Source: Ktedonobacter robiniae
Lineage (GTDB): Bacteria; Chloroflexota; Ktedonobacteria; Ktedonobacterales; Ktedonobacteraceae
Direction of reading: 5' to 3'
DNA: 64,000 bases
Assembly (NCBI RefSeq): GCF_016587375.1
Contig: NZ_BNJG01000002.1
Coordinates: forward strand, 992,001-1,056,000
The position numbers and the translations under genes are program-made. Shown piece by piece: positions 1 to 8,464 of the stretch (the first letter of the stretch is position 1; each line of letters begins with the position of its first letter). Under the pieces are notes generated by a model that ran no database searches, was not told where the DNA came from, and saw only the letters and a program-made list of their open reading frames with translations.

Positions 1-252
1 GCGCCGCAGGCGCCCCGTTCTGAATGAAAAAGGACTCGAAGGACTATACTGTGGAGGAAAGATGCCAAGAATGAAAACGATGTCCTTACTAAGGCCAGAG
101 AGCTTGAAAGAGAAGCTGTCTTGGGCGTCTGGAAGAACCGCTCATTGTCGCTCCATTCCTGGAAGCACGTAGAGGAAACTCTCATTGTGGAAAGACGCCC
201 TCTTGGTGATCTTTCAGTGCGTCTGTCTGATCAGTTTTCAGGAGGAACAGCA
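1..252 (+). other. Non-coding 5' flank of IS110 copy 1
   Basis: This stretch precedes the transposase start at 253 and shows no convincing coding sequence. In IS110-family elements the segment between the left end and the recombinase gene usually encodes the bridge (seek) RNA, so part of it may be RNA-coding. That is inference from the family. The left end of the element cannot be placed here and may lie outside the window. Confidence 0.3.
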
Positions 253-1492
253 ATGGAAGTCGTGTATCCGCGATGCAGTGGTCTGGATGTCCATAAGCGC
301 TTTGTCGTGGCATGCCTAAGTATTGTCGAGCATGGGCAGCGCCACAAAGAATTGCGACAGGTCAGTACCATGACCAGCGACATCCTGGCATTGAAGGCAT
401 GGCTTTTAGCTTCTGGCTGTCGCCAGATTGCCATGGAGTCCACCGGGGTCTATTGGAAACCCATTTTTCACGTGCTCGAAGACTCCTTTGAAATTGTGCT
501 GGTCAATGCCCAACACATGAAAGCCGTCCCTGGGAGAAAAACGGATGTGAAAGACGCAGAATGGCTTGCCGATTTGCTGCAACATGGGTTATTGAAAGCC
601 TCCTTCATTCCAAGCAGCGAGCAACAAGCCGTTCGTGACCTCACCCGAACACGCATGCGCTTGCTCCAGGAACGCACCCGCCTGATCAATCGCATCCAGA
701 AGGTGCTCGAAGATGCCAATATCAAGCTCGCATCGGTGGTCAGCGATATTATGGGAGTAACGGGACAAGCGATTCTGAGCGCGCTGGTAGCGGGGCTAGA
801 AGATCCTGAGCACCTGGCGCATCTGGCGCGAGGGAGCCTGGTCAGGAAACAGGACCAGTTACAAGCAGCTTTGCAAGGTAAGCTGACCCCACATCACCGG
901 ATGCAGCTCGAAGAATTGCTCCCGTTGATTGCCACATTAGATCGCTCCATTGCCCACTTCGACCGGGAGGTGGCTGAACGCTTACGGAGGTTTGATGCCC
1001 TCATTGAACGGGTCGATGCGGTGACGGGACTTGCGCGACGGAGCATCGAGGTCTTGCTTGGCGAACTCGGCTGGGACATGAACCACTTTCCTGACGCCGC
1101 TCACGCAGCTTCCTGGGTCGGCATCTGCCCAGGCCAACATGCGCACAGGAGGCAAGCAACAGAGTGGCCGCACACGTCAAGGCAATCGCTGGGCCAAAAC
1201 GGTGCTTATTCAGGCGGCTCACGCCGCAGGCCATACTCAGACGTATCTCGGCGAACAGTACCGTCGGATTAGTGCGCGACGAGGAAGCAAGAAAGCCGCA
1301 ATGGCTGTTGGGCACAGCATTCTGGTGATTTTCTATCACATGGTCAAAACGGGTGAGCCATACCATGAGAAAGGAGTAGACTACTTTACAACGGTCAACA
1401 AACAGAAGATCCAACAACGGCTCGTTCGCCAATTGGAACGCCTGGGCAATACAGTCATCTTGCAGCCTCAGGTCGAGATGACTCTCGTCTAA
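253..1492 (+). pseudogene. IS110-family transposase, frameshifted
   Basis: A DEDD-type IS110 recombinase that would cut and rejoin DNA at the element ends. The start at 253 is chosen because AGGAGG at 240-245 lies seven bases upstream and the product then begins like other IS110 proteins (MEVVYPRCSGLDVHKR). The N-terminal RuvC-like domain keeps GLDVHK, AMESTG and DVKDAEWLADLL, the expected D, E, D, D positions. After SWVGICPGQ the frame is lost near 1130-1145. The C-terminal domain (MRTGGKQQSGRTRQGN to AAMAVGHSILVIFYH) continues in the next frame to a stop at 1492. One extra base or two missing bases would explain this. Comparison with the intact IS110 protein at 31802-33037 shows the two halves belong together. 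Probably inactive unless the shift is a sequencing error or is programmed. Confidence 0.85.
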
Positions 1493-1590
1493 GTGTTCTT
1501 ACCTAATCTGAACAATTGATAACGAAGGTTCAGATGGTGGGGGAGAGATTTTTGTCTTTTGTACTCAGTTTTCAGAGGAAAGGATAGCGA

Positions 1591-2337
1591 ATGAAACTGG
1601 CTTTGATTTCTGATATTCATGGAAATCTTTTCGCCTTTGATGCGGTTTTAGAGGATATTCGTCGGCGTAAGGTTGAGCATATCCTGTGTCTGGGAGACGT
1701 TGTTACCTCTGGTCCTCAACCACGTGAGGCGCTCGCTCGCCTGCGAGAAATCGGCTGTCCTACTGTGATGGGCAATACCGATGCCTGGGTGATTAAACCT
1801 CGTCTGCGCGAATACCCAGATCTGTATGGGCAGAATTTGCAGGAGGTTGAATACTGGTCATCACAGCAGCTGACTGATCAAGACAAAGCTTTTCTAAGCA
1901 CCTTTCAGCCTACCATTGAATGGCGGCTCAATGAGGAGACAACGTTGCTGGCCTACCATGGCTCTCCCAGGTCATTTCTGGAGCGCATTTATCCTACGAC
2001 CCAAACGGAACAATTGGACGAATACTTCGCTAACCACACAACGGCGCAGATTCTGGTCGGTGGACATACCCATCAACAACTCTTCCTCCGTTACAGAGAC
2101 AAACTGGTGCTCAATCCCGGTAGTGTTGGTCAGCCGCTGGATCGCATACGGGTAAGAGTCGAGATGGGAGCACGTAATCCACCCTGGGGGGAATATGCCA
2201 TTCTGAATATCGATGAGAACCAATTCAGCGTCGAGCTTCTCCGGGTGCCGTTTGATATCGAAGGGTTCCTCGCACTCCTTTCACAACGTGGAATGCCGCA
2301 CACGGAGTGGTTAGTCAATTCGTGGAGCAAAGATTAA
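1591..2337 (+). CDS. Calcineurin-like metallophosphoesterase (YfcE/MJ0936-like)
   Basis: A 248-residue cytoplasmic phosphoesterase of the two-metal calcineurin fold. Visible motifs are DIHGN (residues 8-12), GDVV (35-38), GNTD (61-64), HGSPRS (123-128) and GGHTH (157-161) followed by NPGSVGQP. These supply the metal-binding Asp, His and Asn residues. The family hydrolyses phosphodiesters or phosphomonoesters, and the substrate cannot be told from sequence. The start has AAAGGA seven bases upstream. It stands alone between the IS110 remnant and a TIM-barrel gene on the same strand, with about 170 bp to the next gene, so co-transcription is possible but not shown. Confidence 0.85.
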   Translation: MKLALISDIHGNLFAFDAVLEDIRRRKVEHILCLGDVVTSGPQPREALARLREIGCPTVMGNTDAWVIKPRLREYPDLYGQNLQEVEYWSSQQLTDQDKAFLSTFQPTIEWRLNEETTLLAYHGSPRSFLERIYPTTQTEQLDEYFANHTTAQILVGGHTHQQLFLRYRDKLVLNPGSVGQPLDRIRVRVEMGARNPPWGEYAILNIDENQFSVELLRVPFDIEGFLALLSQRGMPHTEWLVNSWSKD

Positions 2338-2508
2338 TCAATTTGATGCTCCCTGTTGTAAATTAAAGTCAAATGAAGAGGTCGTATTTTCTTACCATAG
2401 TGTCGCCTCGCCGCATTGAAAAAGCGCAGGATTGGAGCGTACAATTTGCCTTAACAAATACAATTGATGGCAATTTCAGTAGAGAATTTTGCAGGAGGTT
2501 GAAGAAAG

Positions 2509-3366
2509 ATGTTTCGTTGCCTCAATACAGGTGCATTGTCATTATCTGTGCATGTTGAGGAAGCACTGGGGCTGGCGTCTCGTCATGGTTTCGCGGGCCT
2601 GGATCTTCCTATCGGTGAATTGTTTCGACTCGCGGAAGCATCATCTGCGCAAGAGGTAAAGGATCTCTTTCATTCAACAGGAGTGCGTGCTGGGAGTTGG
2701 GCACCACCGGTTGATTATTATGGAGACGAAGCGTCGTATCGTGCTGGACTGGAGCTACTCCCGGCATACGCGAAGTTCGCTCAGGAACTGGGGAGTCCCC
2801 GGTGCTGTACCTGGGTTAAGCCTTTCTCGGATACACTAGAGTATGATGCCAACCTGGAATTCCATATACAGCGCTTGCGGCCAATTGCGCGCATCCTTGC
2901 TGATTATGGCTGCCGCTTCGGATTGGAATTTGTTGGGGCGAAGACGTTTCGGGCTGGTCATCGTTATGAATTTATCTCTACACTTCAGGGGATTTTAGAC
3001 CTTGGCGAACGCATCGCCACAGGGAATGTAGGACTACTGCTTGACAGCTTCCATTGGTATACCTCGCATGGTTCATCTGAAGATCTCACATATTTAAGCG
3101 TTGATCAGGTGGTCTCTGTTCACTTGAATGATGCCCCTGTTCATAGGAGCGTTGATGAACAGATAGATAATCAGCGCCTTCTACCAGGCACAAGTGGGAA
3201 GATCAATATTACTGAGTTCCTTCAAGTGTTGAAGCGTATGCACTATGAAGGTCCTGTAGTCGTTGAGCCATTTAATGCTGAATTGGCGAAGTTGCCTGCC
3301 GATGAAAGGGTGGACGCAGTCAAACAAAGCCTGGACAAGGTATGGGCGCTGGCTGGCCTCGCGTAA
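2509..3366 (+). CDS. Sugar phosphate isomerase/epimerase family TIM barrel
   Basis: A 285-residue protein of the xylose isomerase-like (AP endonuclease 2) TIM-barrel superfamily. Candidate metal and catalytic residues sit at strand ends: E140 (GLEFVG), D179 (LLLDSFHWY), H205 (SVHLND) and E253 (VVVEPFN). Such proteins isomerise or epimerise sugars, inosose or related polyols. The exact substrate is not recognisable. The start at 2509 follows an AGGAGG at about 2492-2497. It is convergent with the XRE regulator at 3388, only 21 bp away, with no clear hairpin between them. Confidence 0.8.
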   Translation: MFRCLNTGALSLSVHVEEALGLASRHGFAGLDLPIGELFRLAEASSAQEVKDLFHSTGVRAGSWAPPVDYYGDEASYRAGLELLPAYAKFAQELGSPRCCTWVKPFSDTLEYDANLEFHIQRLRPIARILADYGCRFGLEFVGAKTFRAGHRYEFISTLQGILDLGERIATGNVGLLLDSFHWYTSHGSSEDLTYLSVDQVVSVHLNDAPVHRSVDEQIDNQRLLPGTSGKINITEFLQVLKRMHYEGPVVVEPFNAELAKLPADERVDAVKQSLDKVWALAGLA

Positions 3367-3387
3367 GCCACGAGAATAGAGTCGACA

Positions 3388-4248
3388 TCAATACATAACA
3401 TTCTCAGCTATCTTCATATCCATCAGCTGCTGTAACTTCGCTAGAGTATCCGTTTCGGGTAGCGGTGTATAGATCATGATTTTGAGTTCGGGCGTGGTAG
3501 GCACCTGTAAGGTTGTATGCTCAAACATCAGGCGCCCTACAAGCGGATGCTCTATGCCTTTCTGTGCATCGGCTCTACCGCGTACATCGTGACGGGGCCA
3601 CCATGCGCGAAACTCAGGGCTTACGCGCTGTAAGTCAGCGATCAAGCGTTTGAACCATTCTTCATCGGCATAATACACACTATCAGCACGGAATTCCGCT
3701 AGCACTTTCTGCGCTACCTGCTCCCACTTAGGGCTGTATATATGAAGACTCATCGGATCAGCAAAAATCCGCCAGACGGCATTATATTCATATGGCGGCA
3801 CCGACCTCGACAGCAAAAAGACATGCTCAGCAGTGGTATTCCAGGCGAGATAATTCCAACGACGACCAACGACGAAAGCTGGAGTAGGACTGAGCGAGTC
3901 AAGCACACGGCGTAACGCAGGGCTTACCTGTTCATGAGATGCGTGTGTATCAACGAGGTGTTGCTGACCAGCAAGCAAGAAAAGATGTTGCCGTTCGTCG
4001 GGCGTGAGTTGTAATGCATCAGCAATGCTATGGAGCACCTCGCTCGAAGGATGAATATCGCGTCCTTGCTCCAACAGGGTATACCAGGAAACGCCCACAT
4101 TCGCTAGCTGCGCCACCTCTTCGCGTCGCAATCCTGGGGTGCGCCGCCTCCCACCACGTATTAACCCGACCTGTTCAGGCGAGAGGCGCATACGCCGAGT
4201 GCGTAGAAAATCCGCCAGGTCCTGTCTACGTTGTTCGTCGCTCACCAT
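3388..4248 (-). CDS. XRE-family regulator with MmyB-like ligand-binding domain
   Basis: A 286-residue DNA-binding regulator. The N-terminal helix-turn-helix (about residues 8-85) contains the RTPGLRREEVAQLANVGVSWYTLLEQGR pattern, given here only as the sub-motifs RTPGLRREEVA and SWYTLLEQGR, which is typical of the actinobacterial XRE/MmyB group. The remainder, with TPAFVVGRRWNYLAWN and a C-terminal VPTTPELKIMIYTP segment, matches the MmyB-like small-ligand or fatty-acid binding domain. It is divergent from the aldo-keto reductase at 4387, with 138 bp between, so it probably controls that gene and itself. An ATCATATGAT palindrome at 4278-4287 is a possible site. The ligand is unknown. Confidence 0.88.
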   Translation of the reverse strand: MVSDEQRRQDLADFLRTRRMRLSPEQVGLIRGGRRRTPGLRREEVAQLANVGVSWYTLLEQGRDIHPSSEVLHSIADALQLTPDERQHLFLLAGQQHLVDTHASHEQVSPALRRVLDSLSPTPAFVVGRRWNYLAWNTTAEHVFLLSRSVPPYEYNAVWRIFADPMSLHIYSPKWEQVAQKVLAEFRADSVYYADEEWFKRLIADLQRVSPEFRAWWPRHDVRGRADAQKGIEHPLVGRLMFEHTTLQVPTTPELKIMIYTPLPETDTLAKLQQLMDMKIAENVMY

Positions 4249-4386
4249 CCTCTTTGCTCCTTATCCTGCTAGTCTCAATCATATGATAAAGCGGCTCTGG
4301 TTATACGATAGCCACCATGGCATACTCCTCAGTGTATCACACATCGTGATCGTCATCGTTTCAACGAGAGAAAGAGGAAATTTTCT

Positions 4387-5283
4387 ATGGTATCGCATTC
4401 AGCGAATGAACATAGCAATCTGCCAGCCACAGCCGCAGGAACGTTCACCATGGCCGAGGGTCTGACGGTCACCCGCATGGGGTACGGCGCGATGCAGTTG
4501 GCTGGCCCGCACGTGTTCGGCCCACCCGCCGACCGTGACGCTGCCGTGGCCGTACTGCGCGAGGCGGTGACGCTGGGTATCACGCACATCGACACAGCCG
4601 ACTTCTACGGCCCGCATGTCACCAACCAGATCATCAAGGAAGCCCTGCACCCCTACCCAGACGAGCTGCACATCGTCACCAAGGTCGGAGCGTTGCGAGA
4701 CGCCGAGGGGAACTGGCCGCAGGCGCTAGCTCCCGAGCAGCTGCGCCAGGCCGTGTACGACAACCTGGGGAACCTCGGGCTAGACGCACTAGACGTCGTC
4801 AACCTGCGCGTCGGGGGTTTCGACAGCCCCACTCCTGGCTCGATCGCCGAACCGTTCACGGTACTCGCGCAACTGCAGCAAGAAGGACTGATCAAGCACC
4901 TCGGTCTCAGCACCGTGACCGCCGAGCAGATCGCCGAGGCACAGTCCATCGCACCGATTGTGTGCGTGCAGAACTTCTACAATATCGCCAACCGGGCCGA
5001 CGACGACCTGATCGACTCCCTTGCCGCACAGAGCATCGCCTACGTGCCCTACTTCCCGCTCGGTGGCTTCTCTCCACTACAGTCCGACAAGCTGAGATCA
5101 GTCGCCACCCGTCTCAACGCCACACCAATGGCCGTCGCGCTGGCGTGGCTGCTACAGCGCTCACCGAACATTCTGCTTATACCAGGTACCTCATCCGTCG
5201 CGCATCTGCGCGACAATGTCACCGGTGCCACGCTGACCTTTTCCGAGGACGAGCTGACCGAGCTGAACAGCGTTGCCTCATAA
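4387..5283 (+). CDS. Aldo/keto reductase family oxidoreductase
   Basis: A 298-residue NAD(P)H-dependent carbonyl reductase of the AKR fold. The catalytic Asp and Tyr are D69 and Y74 in HIDTADFYGPH, and the Lys is in IVTKVGA near residue 101. The usual barrel His (LYQLH) is replaced by Arg in VVNLRVGG, a change seen in some AKR subfamilies that may alter substrate use. The GC-rich, strongly G/C-ending codons differ from the flanking genes and suggest transfer from an actinomycete-like donor (inference). It is divergent from the XRE regulator and convergent with deoR, with a 13-bp stem terminator at 5301-5336. Confidence 0.87.
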   Translation: MVSHSANEHSNLPATAAGTFTMAEGLTVTRMGYGAMQLAGPHVFGPPADRDAAVAVLREAVTLGITHIDTADFYGPHVTNQIIKEALHPYPDELHIVTKVGALRDAEGNWPQALAPEQLRQAVYDNLGNLGLDALDVVNLRVGGFDSPTPGSIAEPFTVLAQLQQEGLIKHLGLSTVTAEQIAEAQSIAPIVCVQNFYNIANRADDDLIDSLAAQSIAYVPYFPLGGFSPLQSDKLRSVATRLNATPMAVALAWLLQRSPNILLIPGTSSVAHLRDNVTGATLTFSEDELTELNSVAS

Positions 5284-5300
5284 GCACAACCACAAAGACT

Positions 5301-5336
5301 TGTCCCCTGCCTCCCACGAAGGAGAGGCAGGGGACA
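5301..5336. terminator. Bidirectional hairpin terminator
   Basis: Perfect 13-bp stem (5301-5313 with 5324-5336) and a 10-base loop between the convergent aldo-keto reductase and deoR-like genes. Confidence 0.8.
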
Positions 5337-5359
5337 GCTACATGTTTAGGACCCTACTC

Positions 5360-6145
5360 TCAAGCCATGCAAACAGTGATTCCCATTTCTTGTAAGTGCA
5401 TCACTACATCAGTGGGAGCGTCGCGATCAGTGACTAGCGTCTGCATAGTTGTTATTGGCGTGATCGAATGGAGTGCTACTTTGCCAATTTTCGTGTGGTC
5501 TGCGAGGATGATGGTTTGTTGCGCGCGCTCCATCGTCAGGCGGTGTGTCAGGGTTTCCAGTTGATTGGGGCCCGTCAGCCCATAAACGGGGTGCAGGCCA
5601 GTAACACCGAGAAAGGCCTTCTCCACATAGATCTGACTCAAGCTCTGCTCAGCAAGAGGACCAACCAGAGCAAAGAAATCGTCCAGCTGTAAACCGCCGG
5701 TCAATGTTAGCGTAATCCCCTTTGTGCCCGCCAGCTCCATGGCAATATTGACAGCATTCGTCACTACCGTCAATGGTTGGATCTGGGTATGACGGATAGC
5801 GCGTGCCAGGTAGGTCGTTGTGGTGCCTGGAGAAAGCGCAATGGCATCACCTGGCTGAATCAAACGTAGGGCGATTTGCGCGATTTGCGTCTTCTCTTCG
5901 ACCTGCCTACTCATATTCGTTTGAAACGTAAGCTCATGGCCATAAGCGCTATAGGACAACGTGTCGATGAGAACAGCACCTCCGTGAACGCGGCGAAGCA
6001 GGTTCTGCTTTTCCAGGCGCTCTAAATCACGCCGGATCGTAGAGGTGTTTACCTCTAGTTGACAACTCAACTCTTCTGCATCAACGCGTCCAAGACGACG
6101 TAATTCCTGTAAGATAAATTCGGCTCGCTTTGCTCCGTTGGCCAT
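5360..6145 (-). CDS. DeoR-family transcriptional regulator
   Basis: A 261-residue repressor-type regulator. The N-terminal winged helix (about residues 5-60: RAEFILQELRRLGRV and TSTIRRDLERLEKQ) is followed by the DeoR sensor domain related to ribose isomerase, with SPGTTTTYLARAI and TLTGGLQLDDFFALVGP; the family binds phosphosugars. An upstream in-frame ATG at 6205 is rejected because a TTGACT-17-TATAAT promoter at 6177-6205 would lie inside the gene. The ATG at 6145 has GAGAGGGA upstream. It is divergent from galE-galT and probably represses that operon and itself, with a phosphorylated galactose-pathway sugar as a plausible inducer (inference). Confidence 0.9.
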   Translation of the reverse strand: MANGAKRAEFILQELRRLGRVDAEELSCQLEVNTSTIRRDLERLEKQNLLRRVHGGAVLIDTLSYSAYGHELTFQTNMSRQVEEKTQIAQIALRLIQPGDAIALSPGTTTTYLARAIRHTQIQPLTVVTNAVNIAMELAGTKGITLTLTGGLQLDDFFALVGPLAEQSLSQIYVEKAFLGVTGLHPVYGLTGPNQLETLTHRLTMERAQQTIILADHTKIGKVALHSITPITTMQTLVTDRDAPTDVVMHLQEMGITVCMA

Positions 6146-6176
6146 GTTCCCTCTCATGCACATTCTCAGTGGGGCC

Positions 6177-6205
6177 ATTATAGGTCTCCCTTGACTACAA
6201 GTCAA
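6177..6205 (-). promoter_or_regulatory. Promoter of the deoR-like gene with overlapping palindrome
   Basis: On the minus strand, TTGACT (6200-6205), a 17-base spacer and TATAAT (6177-6182) form a near-consensus sigma-70 promoter. The palindrome CTTGAC-tacaa-GTCAAG (6190-6206) covers the -35 box, which fits autorepression. Confidence 0.75.
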
Positions 6206-6239
6206 GAAGCACGCATATTTTGTAGGAATCTCCTAAAAA

Positions 6240-6258
6240 CGCGCAATATTTTTGCGCG
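6240..6258. promoter_or_regulatory. Candidate DeoR operator upstream of galE
   Basis: Inverted repeat CGCGCAA-tattt-TTGCGCG, with 7-bp perfect arms, directly upstream of the galE promoter. Its assignment to the adjacent DeoR-type protein is inference from position. Confidence 0.55.
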
Positions 6259-6266
6259 AATGTGCA

Positions 6267-6295
6267 TTGACAGCAACGAATTGACGCATTATACT
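6267..6295 (+). promoter_or_regulatory. Promoter of the galactose operon
   Basis: TTGACA (6267-6272), a 17-base spacer and TATACT (6290-6295). Five of six -10 bases and all -35 bases match the sigma-70 consensus. Transcription would start near 6302, about 50 bases before galE. Confidence 0.8.
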
Positions 6296-6351
6296 GGGAA
6301 CAGAACGATATGATTACATCTTTATAGTAGAAAATGGAGCTTAGATCTTCT

Positions 6352-7335
6352 ATGAAAGTGTTAGTCACTGGTGGTACTGGCTATATTGGCTCACACACAG
6401 TGCGAGAACTAACAGCTCGTGGCTATGATGTGGTGGTGCTTGATACGCTGGAGAGAAGTAGCAGGCAGACGATTGGTTCACTTCCCTTCTATCAAGGAAG
6501 TATTACCGATGATGCGTTTCTTGAGCGCGTCTTTGCACAGGAGAAGCCCGACGCAGTTATTCACTTTGCCGCCTACAAAGCGCCGGGTGAGTCGATGCTT
6601 GAGCCAGAAAAATATTTTCGTACCAACGTTGGCGGAACCATCTCGCTGCTCGAAACAATGGCTCGCCATCAGGTGCGCTTCATTGTGTTTTCGTCCAGTT
6701 GCTCTGTCTTTGGTACCCCTACGCAACTACCCGTCACGGAGAATGCCCCGTTCAGCCCAGAGAGTGTGTATGGCGAGACGAAGTTGATGGGCGAGACCTT
6801 GCTCAGGTGGTTTGAGAAAACACGAGACATTCGCTATGCGGCGCTGCGCTATTTTAATGCATCAGGCGCCTCGCTCGACAATGTGATCGGCGAAGACTGG
6901 GACCGCACACAGAATCTGATTCCGCTGGTCATGAAGGCGGCGCTGGGTGTTACCCCATCGATTAAGGTATTTGGCACTGATTATCCCACCGCGGATGGGA
7001 CCGCTGTGCGTGACTATATCCACGTGGTGGACCTGGCGATTGCGCATGTGAAAGCGCTTGAGTATATCCAGCGGACCAATACCAGCGAGGCCTATAATCT
7101 GGGAACGGGCGTGGGCAATTCGGTCCAGGAGGTGATCAACGCAGCCAAGCGTATCAGTGGTGTTGACTTCAAGGTAGAATATGCTCCACGCCGCCCTGGC
7201 GATCCTGCGACAGTCTGGGCTGATTGCCGCAAAGCAGAAAGTGAACTGGACTGGAAAGCCCAGTATGATCTGGAAGTCATTCTGCAAACAGCCTGGAAGT
7301 GGCACAGCACGCATGTGCAGGGTTTTCGTAACTGA
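6352..7335 (+). CDS. galE: UDP-glucose 4-epimerase
   Basis: Interconverts UDP-glucose and UDP-galactose in the Leloir pathway. It is an extended short-chain dehydrogenase with the NAD-binding GGTGYIGSH motif at the N-terminus, the catalytic SSSCSVFG serine region and YGETK (Tyr-x-x-x-Lys), and the NASGA and RRPGDPA substrate-side motifs. The length of 327 residues is normal. The start at 6352 gives the canonical MKVLVTGGTGYIGS N-terminus. An in-frame ATG at 6334 has no ribosome site, while GGAG at 6336-6339 can serve 6352. It is the first gene of a four-gene run (galE, galT, IMPase-like, GHMP kinase) behind a strong promoter. Confidence 0.95.
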   Translation: MKVLVTGGTGYIGSHTVRELTARGYDVVVLDTLERSSRQTIGSLPFYQGSITDDAFLERVFAQEKPDAVIHFAAYKAPGESMLEPEKYFRTNVGGTISLLETMARHQVRFIVFSSSCSVFGTPTQLPVTENAPFSPESVYGETKLMGETLLRWFEKTRDIRYAALRYFNASGASLDNVIGEDWDRTQNLIPLVMKAALGVTPSIKVFGTDYPTADGTAVRDYIHVVDLAIAHVKALEYIQRTNTSEAYNLGTGVGNSVQEVINAAKRISGVDFKVEYAPRRPGDPATVWADCRKAESELDWKAQYDLEVILQTAWKWHSTHVQGFRN

Positions 7336-7397
7336 GCACAGGCCACCTTTCCACAAACTCGTTCAAGCATTCCTTCTCATTATGTATGGAGTATGCT

Positions 7398-8456
7398 ATG
7401 ACACTACCCCCAACAGCGCACCAGGCAGAAGCTATCTGGGAAGAACGCTGGCATCCACTACGTGAGGAGTGGGTGGTTATCGCCGCCCATCGGCAAAATC
7501 GTCCCTGGATTGGCGCAACGGTCGAAAACACGGCCGCCTCTATCCCATCCTATCTTGCAGATTGCTACCTCTGTCCCGGCAACCAGCGGATCAGTGGTCA
7601 GAGCAATCCGCAGTATGAACGGACGTTTGTATTTGACAACGATCATCCCTGTGTTGGTCAGGATGCGCCCGACGAACTGGCTATTCCTGCCCTCCCCAAC
7701 CGCGTACGCCGCGCCCAGGGTCATGCACGGGTAATCTGTTATAGTCCATTACATAATTTGACACTTGCCGAGATGCCCCTTGCTCATATCACCGAAGTGG
7801 TCCAGGTCTGGCAACAACAAACGCTGGATCTGGGCAAGCGCGATGCTGTAAAGCACGTGCTCTGCTTTGAGAATAAGGGCGAGGTGGTCGGAGTCTCCAA
7901 TCCACATCCACACGGCCAGATCTATGCAACCAACTTTGTGTTTAAGACGATTGAGCAAGAATTGCAAGCCTCGCAACGCTACTTGAATGAGACCGGGCGT
8001 AGCCTCTTTGCGGATATCATTGCCGCTGAACAGACCGATGGCCGGCGTATTCTTTTTGAAGATGAGTATAGCATTGCCTTTATCCCCTATTTTGCGCGTT
8101 ACGCGTATGAAGTTTACCTCGCGCCAAAGAGAGGCGTTCCACATATTCACGCCTTGACCGACGCGGAAACGGCATCTTTGGCACAGGCACTCAAGCAGGT
8201 GACGGTGCGTTTTGATAACCTCTGGCAGATGCCCTTTCCCTACGTGATGCCTTTGCACCAGGCCCCCTGTGATGGTGGAGACTATCGCGCCTATCACTTC
8301 TTCATTGCCTTTCACCCACCCTTGCGACGCCCAAATGTGCTCAAATACCTGGCTGGCCCCGAAATCGGAGGTGGAAATTTCATCAGCGACACGTCCCCGG
8401 AGGCGAAAGCCGCTGAACTGTTGGCACTACCATTAACGCATTATCGAGAGATGTGA
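7398..8456 (+). CDS. galT: Galactose-1-phosphate uridylyltransferase
   Basis: Transfers UMP from UDP-glucose to galactose-1-phosphate. The product has a Zn-type CYLCPGN motif near residue 55, the NPHPHGQ active-site motif carrying the nucleophilic His, and C-terminal HFFIAFHPPLRR. The length of 352 residues matches the family. The ATG at 7398 is preferred because GGAG at 7388-7391 is six bases upstream; the in-frame ATG at 7386 lacks a site. It lies 62 bp after galE, and its stop region supplies the ribosome site of the next gene, which starts eight bases after galT ends. It works with galE and the kinase downstream. Confidence 0.95.
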   Translation: MTLPPTAHQAEAIWEERWHPLREEWVVIAAHRQNRPWIGATVENTAASIPSYLADCYLCPGNQRISGQSNPQYERTFVFDNDHPCVGQDAPDELAIPALPNRVRRAQGHARVICYSPLHNLTLAEMPLAHITEVVQVWQQQTLDLGKRDAVKHVLCFENKGEVVGVSNPHPHGQIYATNFVFKTIEQELQASQRYLNETGRSLFADIIAAEQTDGRRILFEDEYSIAFIPYFARYAYEVYLAPKRGVPHIHALTDAETASLAQALKQVTVRFDNLWQMPFPYVMPLHQAPCDGGDYRAYHFFIAFHPPLRRPNVLKYLAGPEIGGGNFISDTSPEAKAAELLALPLTHYREM

Positions 8457-8464
8457 GGTGTGAA

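Noticed and set aside
2373..2558. Small plus-strand frame before the TIM-barrel gene
   Set aside because: It overlaps the start of the well-supported gene at 2509, and its product has no family resemblance.
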